Of a DNA stretch of 64,000 nucleotides, positions 33,801-44,769 are shown piece after piece (within the stretch, counting starts at the first letter, position 1; every line of letters starts with the position of its first letter). Under the pieces are notes generated by a model that saw only the letters and a list, made by a program, of their open reading frames with translations, did no database searches and was not told the origin of the DNA. The position numbers and the translations under genes were made by a program. This stretch comes from Siphlonurus alternatus (Eukaryota; Arthropoda; Insecta; Ephemeroptera; Siphlonuridae), in contig OX463782.1 in the NCBI GenBank assembly GCA_949825025.1, forward strand, positions 36,915,951-36,979,950, in the 5' to 3' direction.

Positions 33801-34194
33801 TGAGAAGATCCAGAGATCAAAATGTGGCGATGAATATCTAACTTAATGCAGCAAATTTTTAAAATATTGGATATCTTTCTTGCTTGTTGTTTACAAATTT
33901 CAACAATCAAAAATTTATTTTAACAGAAAGGAGTTCAATAGAGGATTAGTGTTAATTTTTATCATGGCGCAAACCAAAATAACTAAACATGAAAAATTTA
34001 TGCAAAGAGATTCATGCAGCCTTTGTTTAAAACTTTCAACCGATTTAGAATTACATAATGCAAAGTAACAAAATGTCGGTAAAAGTTCATCCCAGCAAAA
34101 TTCTAACAACAAATTATTTGTTTACCAAACCAAGTTAAAAAATGAAAAATCACAAAAAAATAAAAATTCAGAATATAAAGACAAACGGAAAGTA

Positions 34195-34200
34195 TTTATT
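34195..34200 (-). terminator. Poly(A) signal AATAAA of the secreted-protein gene
   Basis: AATAAA on the minus strand, 95 bp past the stop codon at 34295-34297, in a T/A-rich 3' region. Confidence 0.5.
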
Positions 34201-34294
34201 TACATATAATTATTACAAAACAAAATTAAGATATAAGAAAAGCATAAAATTAAATGTTTCACTAAAATATAGACAAATAATGTATCAAAACAGG

Positions 34295-35404
34295 TCAGAC
34301 GTGTCTGTGGGCTCGCCGGCTCCTCGGCGTTTCCTTGGCTTGGAGCTTCCTAGGAAGTTCCTTGGCTTGGAGCTTCTTGGGAAGCTTCTTGGCTTGGACC
34401 CACGGCCACTCCCACTGGCCCTTCGCACGGCGCGCCGCAGCACCGCTCCCCTCTGTGACAGAGATGCACTTTTCAGTGACAATGTATCGGGAGCCAATGA
34501 GAAGGGGCGTTACAAACTATCTACCAATTACTGAGGTCAATACAAACACCATGAAATTCACGTTAAATAACACGGGTAGTGGGTAGTCTAAGAAAGTCAC
34601 ATGCATAATTTTAATTTTGTATTTTCTTTTTTTCTGACACGAAAACTGATTTTAATAAAACTGGCTACAGATACATAGGGCTGGTATCGTATATAAATTT
34701 TTGTATCTATTTTATGATGAAATGCAATTTTTTTAACTGCAGAAAACGAAAAACAACTGAGGCACAGAAAAAATCTTATTGAATCATTTATATTATCATA
34801 TTTTCAATCATCATATTGTTGTAGTTTGAAGTTAAACACAGTCATTTAATTTTCAATAAATCGATTCATTTAAGCAATCATTTAATATTACAGTAAAAAA
34901 CATAACCTGAATTACAAATTTTATAATTTATATAAAACATTTCTTACCCTTCGGGATTTTCAGATCAGCTATTACTGTTGTCAATGTCTTTTGGATGGAC
35001 TCAAGTTCTTTTACTGCATGATCGACTTTGAACTCGATGTCTTGATTATCCCCAGAATTCTCATTTGACGTTGAATCACCGGTACTCTCGTCCGAGTTCG
35101 TCTCTCCAGTTTGAGACTCATTATCGTCCGCTTTCGTTTCTGTGTCAACGTCCGAGGAATCTTCGTCGGTTGACGTTTCATTTTCAGCGACAACATCTGG
35201 AGAGAGTGTTGTAGTTTGGTCATCTTCATTATCGCATGTGCATTCTGAATCTTCGTCCTCTATTTCTCTTTTATAAATATGATGAGTAGGGTTATCCACA
35301 TAACTTTCTTCACCATATTTACAGAAGCACGCGGTTTTTCTACTGGGATAAGCCATAATAGAGCCCAGTAATATGGATAGTGATAAAAACAGAATAAGCT
35401 TCAT
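34295..35404 (-). CDS. Two-exon gene for a secreted acidic-to-cationic protein, unknown family
   Basis: Exon 1 (35404-34948) encodes 152 residues: a signal peptide (MKLILFLSLSILLGSIMA, cut before YPS), two CxC motifs (ACFCK near residue 26 and ECTCD near 54), a dibasic KR near 46, a long Asp/Glu/Ser/Thr-rich middle with N-glycosylation sequons (NET, NES) and a helical end (VDHAVKELESIQKTLTTVIA). It ends CCGAAGG|GTAAGA, phase 1. A 495-bp intron ends TCTCTGTCACAG. Exon 2 (34452-34295) accepts phase 1 and reads 51 more residues: GQWEWPW, then a 9-residue tandem repeat (LQAKELPRK-type, 27-bp DNA repeats at 34322-34396), ending basic. Total ~204 residues. An acidic pro-part before a Lys/Trp-rich tail recalls host-defence peptide precursors, but this is inference; a matrix protein is equally possible. 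Confidence 0.65.
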
Positions 35405-35444
35405 GATGCCACGTCTAGATGCTTAGGAGAATGCAGAGGATTGA

Positions 35445-35481
35445 TTTGAACTGTTTTTTTCAAATTTGTATAAATTTTATA
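35445..35481 (-). promoter_or_regulatory. TATA box and initiator of the secreted-protein gene
   Basis: Minus-strand TATAAAA at 35475-35481. About 25 bp downstream is ACAGTTC (near 35452), a reasonable initiator, giving a ~45-nt 5' leader before the ATG at 35404. Spacing fits a focused TATA promoter. Confidence 0.5.
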
Positions 35482-35704
35482 TTGAAAACTTGTATTGTTG
35501 AAATTTGTTGATTCACACTTCAACGGCGACGCAGCAAATTTGAAATTGTTATTGTTGTAGAAAAAAAAAAAAAAACAAAAAAAAATCTGTTGAAATATTT
35601 TGGCGCCAAAATTTGAAAATATGTGTTTGTTGCATTTTTACACTTTTCATAAACAATTTTTTGCTAAATAATCCACTCTCGTTTGAATTAATAAGCTGAC
35701 AAGG

Positions 35705-35712
35705 TAAATAAA

Positions 35713-35748
<36 letters not shown>
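35705..35748. repeat. (AAAT)n microsatellite
   Basis: About 10 units of TAAA. Confidence 0.92.
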
Positions 35749-35752
<4 letters not shown>

Positions 35753-35799
35753 TTCATCGTTAAATTTAATACTACTCGTATTATAACTGACCAATTTTA

Positions 35800-36470
<671 letters not shown>

Positions 36471-36978
36471 TGTGCTGTGTATACTATATGTTTTAAACAA
36501 ATTTAAAATATAGGTGGCTATATATCTCTGCAAAATATAGCACATTTTGTGCAGAGATAGCACCTATTTTACATGTTCCTCCCGGCAAAAATTAAGACAT
36601 AGAAAGCTTTATTATAAAATCTGTTAATTAAGACATAGAGGGCATTATTGGCGGCTCTTGATGACTTTATATGACCCCACTACCCCGTGAGGTCCAGCAA
36701 CACTCGTCACGCCCCCTCCTTTGTCACAAAAGTTATCTCGCAGTTCGCTATCTCTGCTCGCGTATATATTGTGTGACGTGACGCGTGACAGCTTTATCAC
36801 GTTGTTGACACCCGCCCCACGTCTCTGGTTATCACAGTTCAAATATCAACATGAAAGTCGAGTCATCGTTTGCTCTCAAAAGCAGTGTGGCAAATAACAG
36901 AATTATTATCAGAACTTTTGTTCATATTGCAAATTTTGATCTAAAGTAATATTAATATCGAATTACCTTCAATTACTA

Positions 36979-37087
36979 CGTTTACATGACGGTGTTTAAT
37001 GCGGATCCGTTGACGACGGATAATGTTATTCTTATGAGGCGTCGTCAACAGATCCGCGCGTATTATTAAACACCGTCATGCAAACGT
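36979..37087. mobile_element. Short hairpin MITE
   Basis: ACGTTTACATGACGGTGTTT ... AAACACCGTCATGCAAACGT. Inner arms GGATCCGTTGACGACG / CGTCGTCAACAGATCC; loop ~20 bp. Confidence 0.88.
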
Positions 37088-37145
37088 GGTGATTGTATTA
37101 TGCATGCAAACATTTAATTATCCTCGATTAATAAACAGTCCTAGT

Positions 37146-37703
37146 TCACATGTTTACGTTACCGCAGAAAGCTTTCACTGTACAAGATCTCTCAAATGTT
37201 ATACGAGTGTCTCCATATAGGACACTCCGACAATTTCCACTGATAAGACAGTTTCTCCTGACTTCGGTGTACCTCGCAATGTTTACGTTACGATCACGTT
37301 CCGAGCGAACCGTCACACCCGCATGCCAGCACGTCCCCAGCGAGTTTTCTGCCAGAAATACTTGATGTTCCATGAACGTCATATTAAATTTGCTTTTCGT
37401 CGTGCAATGTTTAGAACGCACTCGGTGATTGGTGGCCGGTTTAAAACGAAGGACATGATTGGCCGATATGAGCAGAAGTACTACCGAGCGGTTCACACGA
37501 AAACCTAAATGAATATACGAATGACGGGCTCGGTAAATTAATATAATTATGACGAAAGTATAGTAATAAGGTTTTGTGTATGTGTATTTAGTGGGACGAC
37601 AGCGTGTACACGTTCCACTCTTTAAATAATTCTTTATAATAAATATAGGAATCACGGATAAAATACCCTTTGATAAAATATCCTGTAAATATAGACCGGC
37701 CAA
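37146..37703 (-). CDS. Long open frame, 185 codons, doubtful
   Basis: The longest open frame of the window. Its N-terminal third is AT-derived. Residues ~75-185 come from a GC-richer block (37146-37510) whose plus strand is also open (37150-37508, e.g. VIGGRFKTKDMIGRYEQKYY). No signal, domain or promoter recognised. Possibly a decayed coding block; strand uncertain. Confidence 0.18.
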   Translation of the reverse strand: MAGLYLQDILSKGILSVIPIFIIKNYLKSGTCTRCRPTKYTYTKPYYYTFVIIILIYRARHSYIHLGFRVNRSVVLLLISANHVLRFKPATNHRVRSKHCTTKSKFNMTFMEHQVFLAENSLGTCWHAGVTVRSERDRNVNIARYTEVRRNCLISGNCRSVLYGDTRITFERSCTVKAFCGNVNM

Positions 37704-38798
37704 AATACAAAAATCTCGAAAATCATGAATTTTCTAAATATATTCCTAAAAATTATATTTTTTTACGTATTATTACTGCATGACTATTGTTTACATCAGC
37801 ATTGAGTGATGTTTTACATTTTAAATATATACTGCATGAAAATTCACTTCATTACCTCTCTCTGAGACATTGCATCGCCTCACCATGCATCACCTGACGT
37901 GCATGTCATTTCATGCAATGTTCGCAAAACTCGCATGCCGTGAATATCTCGCCGCTATCATCATATGGTGGTTACTCTGATGCAAGGAGTGCAGCAAGGT
38001 TGACAATGCATCAACAGTCAACTTAACATCATGCGCATGACTGCGAGACACGAACCTCGCGAGTCACGATGCGTGCGTAGCCGTTATCTGTAGCCGTGAT
38101 TCACCGCTCAGTCCGCCCCTCAAGTTTGACAGATTTGTCATTGTGCAGAACTAAAAGTATCTGTAATAGACGCGGCGTCAACAGATGTGTATACAGTCCT
38201 TCAAATCTTAGTTTACCCCTGTCAATCATCTCCGGCGTAGTAATACAATGTAGATTCCTGTGATTTGTATTCTTCCGACCCATGTTGCCAACAAAATACA
38301 AAAAAATAATTCTTTCACTAGAAAAATAAAGTAGCTGAAAATAAATCAAATACTTTTATTCACTTGATGCCTGTTGCATTATATTTGCTAAATTATTGAA
38401 ACTTCTTTACAATATTTTATCTGTCCCAACTAATGTGAAAATTTTCGTAAAATATAAACATATTTCTGTCCACTAGCTCTATGGATAATTTTTTCGTGTT
38501 GGCTGCCATTTTTTACAGCTGATGTAGATGATTGACAGGTCAGCCATGGACTATTTTTGATGGGTAAACTAAGATTTGAAAGACTGATTATCAAGTGAAA
38601 TAATTAATTTCATTCAAAACCGGCACAGTGAGCAGAAAGGTTGCGAGCCACAAGACTCCAGGATCAATTGCACTCGTCAGGTCGCTAACGGACCTGTGAC
38701 GTCACACTCACAGCTGATCTTGTTCCGTGATCGAGCTAATTCAGGCCAGACTCGATCACAGGTCGGATCTTTAGACCTGCGATTATCGTACTGACATC
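37704..38798. other. Mostly unannotated; small ORF and inverted pair
   Basis: A minus ORF of 60 residues (38101-38283, MGRKNTNHRNLHCITTPEMI) is weakly protein-like. Part of it (TGATTGACAGG ... GTAAACTAAGATTTGAA) is repeated in the opposite orientation at 38528-38582, so it may belong to an inverted-repeat element. A TGTGACGTCACACTCACAGC block at 38695 is GC-richer. Confidence 0.25.
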
Positions 38799-39088
38799 GT
38801 ATGTACACTCATCGCCTTGGAAAATTTCCTTTCACATTCTTTGCAGCCTTGAGATGGCCCGTAAGATTAACGACACCAGGTATAGTCAGGATCCAGGGGG
38901 GTGTCGCAGCACCCCCTGAAATTTTGGATTTAATAACATCGGCAATATAAGCATTTCTCCCACTCCAAAATTTTTTTTTAACACAGGCCTTATGAAGAGG
39001 GCACCCTCCGATTTTTTTTCTGGATCCGCGCCTGGGCATGGTGATTAACAAGGTTGAATTTGGGAAATTTTCCAAGGCGACGAGTGTA
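38799..39088. mobile_element. Foldback family E copy, interrupted by a hAT element
   Basis: ATGTACACTCATCGCCTTGG ... CCAAGGCGACGAGTGTACAT. A hAT element (38887-39034) sits in its centre, next to the usual CACCATGCC motif. Confidence 0.88.
38887..39034. mobile_element. Non-autonomous hAT element, family F copy 4
   Basis: CAGGATCCAGGGGGGTG ... TGGATCCGCGCCTG. The 8-bp flanks GGTATAGT / GGCATGGT match at six of eight positions. Younger than the family-E copy that it splits. Confidence 0.85.
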
Positions 39089-39199
39089 CATACACCTTGG
39101 GGCAGTCCGAACGTTATATCTGTATGTGTCTAACTTGCTGGCTACAGCACCAAGTGACAGTTGCAGATTTGTTGGGGGGGGGGGGGGGGTCCAGCTTTG

Positions 39200-39545
39200 C
39201 CATCAGCACGCCTGCAATACAAAAACGTTTATGGGGTCCCGAGGTGTCCCTAGTTGAAAAATTTCGTCTTCAACACATCCTTTACAGGTCCAATCTTTTT
39301 ACCTCTAAAACACATCTTATTTCCTCTTCGCTCAAAGTGAGGATGAAATGTAGACACTACTATACTAATATTTCTAACATTTCATGTTCAATAATTTGAA
39401 AAAAATACGTATCTCTCTTCTTTACCTTTTTTTTCCTCTAAAATGGTCCAAAATAAGAGGAGAAAAGACGAAAGGAGAGTTTATTAGAGAAGAAAATATG
39501 AAATTTATTTTAACTCTGGGTAGATGAGAATATGAAAATTTGTCG
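39200..39545. repeat. Dispersed repeat, copy 2 (inverted relative to 23490-24195)
   Basis: The plus frame here (NLFTSKTHLISSSLKVRMK) matches the minus frame at 23960-24060. The flanking GAGTTTATTAGAGAAGAAAA side also matches. No microsatellite in this copy. Confidence 0.6.
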
Positions 39546-39689
39546 ACGACGGTTCTAAAAAAGTCAACTCACGCTGACGGAGATATACGGCAGAAAAACT
39601 TGCAACTTTCCAATGGCTGCTGCAGCTCAAATCACGCGGGTATGATATGCATGGACGTGGCAAAATACTCCACAGCATAAGAACACACT

Positions 39690-39803
39690 CTACACTGCAG
39701 TAATGTCTCCAGGATACTCATCGTGGACCTTGGGGCGAGCCTTGACGGTGATCGTGAGGACACAAAGTACAGTCCCGAGCACGAAAATGAAGCAACGTGA
39801 CAT
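39690..39803 (-). CDS. Signal-peptide exon or very small secreted peptide
   Basis: The minus ATG at 39803 opens 37 codons: an excellent signal peptide (MSRCFIFVLGTVLCVLTITV, KA) cut before RPKVHDEYPGDITAV, then TAG at 39690-39692. TATATA at 39850-39855 is ~25 bp above a likely start near 39828, leaving a ~25-nt leader. The stop may instead be intronic: weak donors are GCA|GTGTAG and AAG|GTCCAC. Either a 15-residue mature peptide or exon 1 of a longer secreted protein. Family unknown. Confidence 0.45.
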   Translation of the reverse strand: MSRCFIFVLGTVLCVLTITVKARPKVHDEYPGDITAV

Positions 39804-39847
39804 CACGCGTGATGTCGAGAGAACCAGGCTGCAATGTATGTGCACTC

Positions 39848-39856
39848 CGTATATAG
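39848..39856 (-). promoter_or_regulatory. TATA box of the 39.8-kb secreted-peptide exon
   Basis: CTATATACGG on the minus strand, 47 bp upstream of the ATG. Confidence 0.4.
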
Positions 39857-39929
39857 TACTAATTATGCACTCGTATGCAGTTGCACTTCTTATGTATTAT
39901 TTGCATGGACGCCTGGACGGGTGATACTT

Positions 39930-40850
39930 ATATAACGATTAAATTATTATGTTTGAGTTCTTTGCGATATTTACTGCAGTGTTAATTAATATTATTTAGG
40001 AAGAGTGTGTGTGTAGAGGGGGGGGGTTAATTTTGCGAAATATTAAATAACCGTGTGCTGCCTCATATAGCTTCTCATAAGTACTGCATGAACGGTGCAG
40101 AATTGATTAAAGTGAAAGTGCGGAACGTAAGTATACAGTACACCCACATATTCTGTGCATGTGAATGGAGTGATAGGTTGTTTACAAGTATTTGCGGCCC
40201 GCACTCTGATGCGAGACGCGCTCGTGTTCACGGGGCCGCGTGAGTGGGGCACGCGAGCACGTTCTTCAAAGTCGAGCATCATGCAGTCGAAATTGCAGCA
40301 AAAGTTCGTTCATTGGAGGCGAGTTGAAATTGGCAAGTGCGAATATACATTTTGTTCACATAAATCTTATATCAATATCATCAATATCTGTACGTCACTA
40401 TATATTATATTATGTCGTGCATTGTATATTGTAACTGCATGTATTTTACTCTTCACCTTGCATCGTGAAGTTGGCGCTATACTCAATGAGCACATGGCAT
40501 GTGAAATAGAATTTCAATTAATATATCGGGAGAGCAATGTTCAAATCGATAAGATTAAGATATAATTTTGACAAAGGTACCATCATGGATTGCAAATTCA
40601 TGATTCACGTCAATTAGTCACTGCTCGGAATGACACATGCACTGTCACGTTTTGTCACATGCACTGGCATGCAGCAGCCCCACATCGCATGTTTGGCGAC
40701 ACAGAAAATCGATTTGCCGCAATTCCACAATAAATAAAACACAACTCGTATGTTTTCCGCAGCAAACTAGCGTGGGAAATCAATACATAAACTATTCACA
40801 ACTACTTTTTTTAAGACTATATTATAATATACACTCCCCGTCTATGAAAA
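39930..40850. other. Unannotated; one GC-rich exon-like patch
   Basis: 40155-40300 is GC-richer. The plus frame AARTLMRDALVFTGPR reaches CCGC|GTGAGTGG, and the minus frame MMLDFEERARVPHSRGPVNT is also open, so a coding role is unresolved. The rest is AT-rich without recognised structure. Confidence 0.22.
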
Positions 40851-40851
40851 A

Positions 40852-40977
40852 TTGAAAAAATTCCCTTGTGCAGCCTTGTTAATAATCATCATAATGTGTG
40901 TTATTCTTATATATATACGCGGTGCATGGTGATTAACAAGGCTGCAAAAGGAAACTTTCATAGGCGAAGAGTGTACT
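40852..40977. mobile_element. Foldback family E copy
   Basis: CCTTGTGCAGCCTTGTTAAT ... GATTAACAA, GGCTGCAAAAGGAAACTTTC and GAGTGTAC. The left outer TIR is decayed. Confidence 0.78.
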
Positions 40978-41154
40978 TGCGAATGCATTATAAATTATAA
41001 TTATATCGTCCCTCGGTCGCAATATGAGCTGTCTATAACCATATGATCTTGTTACAAATAATGAGCTATCTGCTATATATTCCGGTGAGCGCAACAATGC
41101 GCTTATATAGAGATTTACTGCATATATAATTGTGCTCACCTGAAATGGCAGATA

Positions 41155-41770
41155 CAGTCAAATTAATTTGACATTCCTTCCGGAAGTAGCCGGAAGTGTG
41201 AAATTTGCAGCTTTTCTGTTTGTAATTCAGTTTTGAAACTTTACAGAGTGGTTTGAAGTAGAAGTACTGACTTATACTGACTATTTATTTAAATAGTGAG
41301 TGTATATTGTGAATGAGTGAAAAGTGATAAAGGTGATTAATATTTGTGATATTTACATGAAAAAGATTTTGAAGAAAATATTGCTGTGTTGTACAATGAT
41401 ATATATACTTTTACACAAGTTTAAATTGTTTATTGTGATTATTTAATTATCTATGTTTTTCTTTCCAGCAAAATCCCATACTGTATTTTATTGGCGGTTA
41501 GGTGTAAGAGTGGGCTTGCCTAAACCTCGCCGCAATAAAGCAATTTTCTATTCTATTCTATTCTATTCTATTCTATTCTATTCTATTCTATTCTATTCTA
41601 TTCTATTCTATTCTATTCTATTCTATTCTATTCTATTCTATTCTATTCTATTCTATTCTATTCTATTCTATTCTATTCTATGTGTGAAATTGTAACGCTG
41701 AAATATGAATAGGAAGACTAGAATCTTCACACTTCCGGCTACTTCCGGAGGGAATGTCATAAATTTGACT
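41155..41770. mobile_element. Mariner-type MITE family H copy 2, interrupted by a LINE end
   Basis: CAGTCAAATTAATTTGACAT ... TGTCATAAATTTGACT with TA on both sides. Inner sequence (AACTTTACAGAGTGGTTTGA; GAAATTGTAACGCTGAAATA) is the reverse of 16922-17138. A LINE 3' end is inserted at about 41268. Confidence 0.88.
41268..41683 (+). mobile_element. LINE 3' end with (TTCTA)n tail
   Basis: ~280 bp of 3' UTR ending CCTCGCCGCAATAAAGCAAT, then ~27 TTCTA units (41546-41682). AATAAAG followed by a short repeat tail is typical of CR1/L2/Jockey-type LINE ends. The (FYSIL)n-type frame is an artefact. Confidence 0.65.
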
Positions 41771-41869
41771 ATAGCTCATTATAACTATAACGATATCATG
41801 CATGGTTAAACTCAATATTCCGGACGAGTACATAATAACACATATGTATATATATAGTTAGTTTAACCT

Positions 41870-42285
41870 CGCGGTTATTTATACAGACAGTTTCAGTTCG
41901 AATAAAAGAGGCTCCAAACTGCATTCAAGTTTGTTTGGCAGTGTTTGTGCATCAAGCAATGTAGTGAATCAAGAAATTATATGTGAATTATATTTATGTG
42001 AAAGGGATTTTGAAACTTTTTTTTTCTCTTATATAAAAAAATATCGTGAAAATTAAAAAAAAATGTTAATAATGAACATAATCATGTTATTAGTGTATTT
42101 TTATTCATGAATATTTTATATACCTGTGTATGTTATTTTTAAACATCTATGTACTATGTATGTTTTTTTTTTAAGTGCTATGTTAATTAGAATTAAGTAT
42201 CTGTTATGTATAATCTATGTAACAACTATGACGTGATCTATGCTGTAAAGCCAACGATCGAAATAAAAATTTGAATTTGAATTTA
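41870..42285 (+). mobile_element. LINE 3' end with TTTGAA tail
   Basis: Ends CGATCGAAATAAAAATTTGA followed by ATTTGAATTT, a common LINE 3' terminus. The 5' limit is unclear. Confidence 0.5.
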
Positions 42286-42459
42286 ATAATTTCGTAATTT
42301 GCAACTAAAGGGCAAATTATTGCTCGAAATTGTGGCACGCTGCAGCTCGTCATAAAATGCAGCTCCTGCTTGGCGCCTCAAAGGTTTAAACAAGTAAAAC
42401 ATATTGATATTGTGTTTTATTTTAAAAGTGTTTGGAACAAAAATATTGTCTGAAACCTC

Positions 42460-42920
42460 TTGATGGTGGGATCCATTAATGACCGTGTGTTGCAGTTTGG
42501 TAGAGGTCATAACAAGGGCTTATTGTTTAATCCTCCATTTGCTAGTTCTGAGGCCCATCTCAAATCATTTTTTGTGAGAGTCTGTTTGTTGTGGAACTTC
42601 TTGCCTCTGGAGCTTCGGTCATTGACAATGAGTGGTACTTTGTTTTAATATAGTAAGTTGAAGGCCCATGTATATAATATGTGATGGTTATAGTTGTAAT
42701 TGACACAGTATTAGCTTACTTTATATTTGCTATAGTGTTTAAATCTTTCTATTTATCCTTGTTATCATATATTTTTCGTTCTACAACTATGATTCACAGA
42801 ATCACAGGGATACTATGCACTTTACGTGTTAGGTTCTGCTTGAACTGTTTGATGTCTCCTGCCTCTGACTTGTTTTTTATGTATTCACGAAGGAAAAATA
42901 ATAAATAAAAGTAAATAAAC
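42460..42920 (+). mobile_element. LINE remnant: ORF2 C-terminus, 3' UTR and tail
   Basis: 42460-42648 encodes ...HLKSFFVRVCLLWNFLPLEL... to a stop. The SFFVR..LWN.LP motif is the usual C-terminal signature of Jockey/CR1-type ORF2 proteins. About 270 bp of 3' UTR follows, ending ATAATAAATAAAAGTAAATA. 5' truncated. Confidence 0.75.
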
Positions 42921-42949
42921 GCAACGTTTTTTTCTCGCTGCATTGCCGG

Positions 42950-43069
42950 ATGGATGATCACACGTCGACTTCAAATCCAAGCGACCTGATTTCCGCGAGC
43001 CTACACTCGAGCCCACCCGACACTGATGCCAGTTATACCTGGGCTCAGGGTATCCCCGCTTACCTGCAG
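42950..43069 (+). CDS. Candidate first coding exon, Ser/Pro/Thr-rich, unknown protein
   Basis: ATG at 42950 opens exactly 40 codons: MDDHTSTSNPSDLISASLHS, then SPPDTDASYTWAQGIPAYLQ, ending CTGCAG|GTATGATG, a good donor (phase 0). The other two frames stop within 40 nt of the ATG. No AG acceptor separates the ATG from the LINE tail 30 bp upstream, so this should be a 5' exon with its start in or near the LINE end. Composition suggests a disordered N-terminus, for example of a nuclear factor. No family recognised; a second exon was not found. Confidence 0.5.
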
Positions 43070-43751
43070 GTATGATGATTCACAGTCTGCGCGGAATATT
43101 AGCAGAAACGTAAGAAAAGTGCGGCGCTTTCGTGATAAAATACTGAAGCCAATGAACCTTGCAATATAATATGAAAGCTAGTATTTGAACAATGTGCTTT
43201 CTTACAGTCACTCAATGTAAATAACATTTCACATAATTTTACTTTCAGTATCCAAAATGTTCAATTTTTAATTACGTTTTTTGTTGTTGCGTGTCGTGAA
43301 AGTTTAATTAGGTTGGTACCGTTTGTATACGATTTACTGTTCTTACTCGCACTGATAACTTTTAAAGAAAAAAAAAATATATATAAATCATACCTGTGGT
43401 TGTCTAATGAATTCCATCATAATCGACTATAAAATATGACCGTTTAGCAATAATCATTTCACATAATAGACCATCTCAAATGAAGAAGCCAGTCCATGAT
43501 ACTGTCAGTGCAATTGAGTCATAATCTCATTGCTATCAGCTGCATGGTATAAGATAAAGACGTATCGCGCATGTGAGACCGTCCGCTGCGACTTGGCTTG
43601 CAGTGGATACAAATTTGTAGAAAAATCATCACAGTGAGAAAAAAATCGCATCGACGAAGCGATGAAATTCCACCGTCGCGATTTTTTTCTCTTTTTTTTT
43701 TCCTACGATTTTACATTAAGTAAGCCTTTCTCACTCCTCGCGGTCCATAAT

Positions 43752-44012
43752 CTGTGAGGAAAATTCATCTCGCTTTCCACCAAGTGCAGTGATGCACTTG
43801 TGTGTGTGTTCCCCAGGCTTTAGACATTGTTTTTCTTCATTAATAAAAAGTAGAAGTGTCCGTCCTGATTGAGGTTTTCCACGGTGCCCTCAGTCTCACC
43901 TCAGTAAATGCTGGGACGCAAAACAAGCCATAGCCACCATTCATTCCTTCCCTTATCCTTACCCAGTACCCCGCCGAGAGATCTAAGCTCATAGGGGTGT
44001 ATCCTTGTAAAA
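43752..44012 (+). mobile_element. 5S-type SINE (tail alpha), 5' truncated
   Basis: TCTCGCTTTCCACCAAGTGC, the core TGAGGTTTTCCACGG with GTAAATGCTGGGACG, tail alpha (CCTTACCCAGTACCCCGCCG) and AAAAATAAAAACATAAATAA. No 5S head. Confidence 0.85.
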
Positions 44013-44227
44013 AATAAAAACATAAATAAAGGTGGAGGCAAAATACATGCATATAATATTACCACAAAGGTGATATTCAACCCACTTGACTGCAGTTACA
44101 CACTTGTAGGAGGTCAGCAGATATGCGAGGGTGTGTGGGTGGGAGCCACAACTTTGATTCATCTCTTCCGATCTCAATAATAATAATTATACGTGCATTT
44201 TCTCTGAAACTCAAGCTACCTGCTCTT

Positions 44228-44762
44228 TAAAGTAGAGTGAGCGATTTCATTTTTTTGAATATTTTATTTTCTAAAAATAGTTTAACTTGCTCTCTATATT
44301 GAGAAATGTAAACCAAAAAATTCCATCTCAAATAGCATCACTACAAAAAATTCCTATAAAGTTGGTGTTTCGGAGGCCTTTAATAACATGAATCCTTATG
44401 GAACAAAAAACAGCTTTTTACTCTAACTTCATCTAAACTATGGTACCAATTAAAAAATACGTACGTAATCTATGATGAATTCTTTAATGGATTACGTGTA
44501 GGTATCTTTTAATTGGTGCCATAGTTCAGACGAAAATAAAGTAAAAAGCTGTTTTCTGTCCCATAAAGATGCATGTTAAAGGCCTCCGAAACACCAACTT
44601 TTGGATTTTTTTTTTTTTTTTTTTTCTTTTTTTTTTTTTGTGGTGAAGCTATTTGAGATGGAATTTTTTGGTTTTCATTTCTCAATAGAAGGCAGGTTAA
44701 ACTGTTATATTTTTAGAAAATAAAATATTAAAAAAAAAAAAAAACGCTCACTCTACTTTAAG
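44228..44762. mobile_element. Foldback MITE, family C copy 3
   Basis: TTAAAGTAGAGTGAGCGATT ... CGCTCACTCTACTTTAA, with a T(17)CT(12) run expanded in the right arm. Confidence 0.88.
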
Positions 44763-44769
44763 TTTACTT

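Larger units (their letters stand above)
41006..41833. mobile_element. MITE family L copy 4, outer host of a triple nest
   Basis: TCGTCCCTCGGTCGCAATAT ... TCAATATTCCGGACGAGT. Interrupted at CAGATA|TAGCTC by the family-H element 41155-41770. Confidence 0.82.

Noticed and set aside
41453..41695. 80-codon frame with (FYSIL)n repeats
   Set aside because: Comes from the (TTCTA)n LINE tail.
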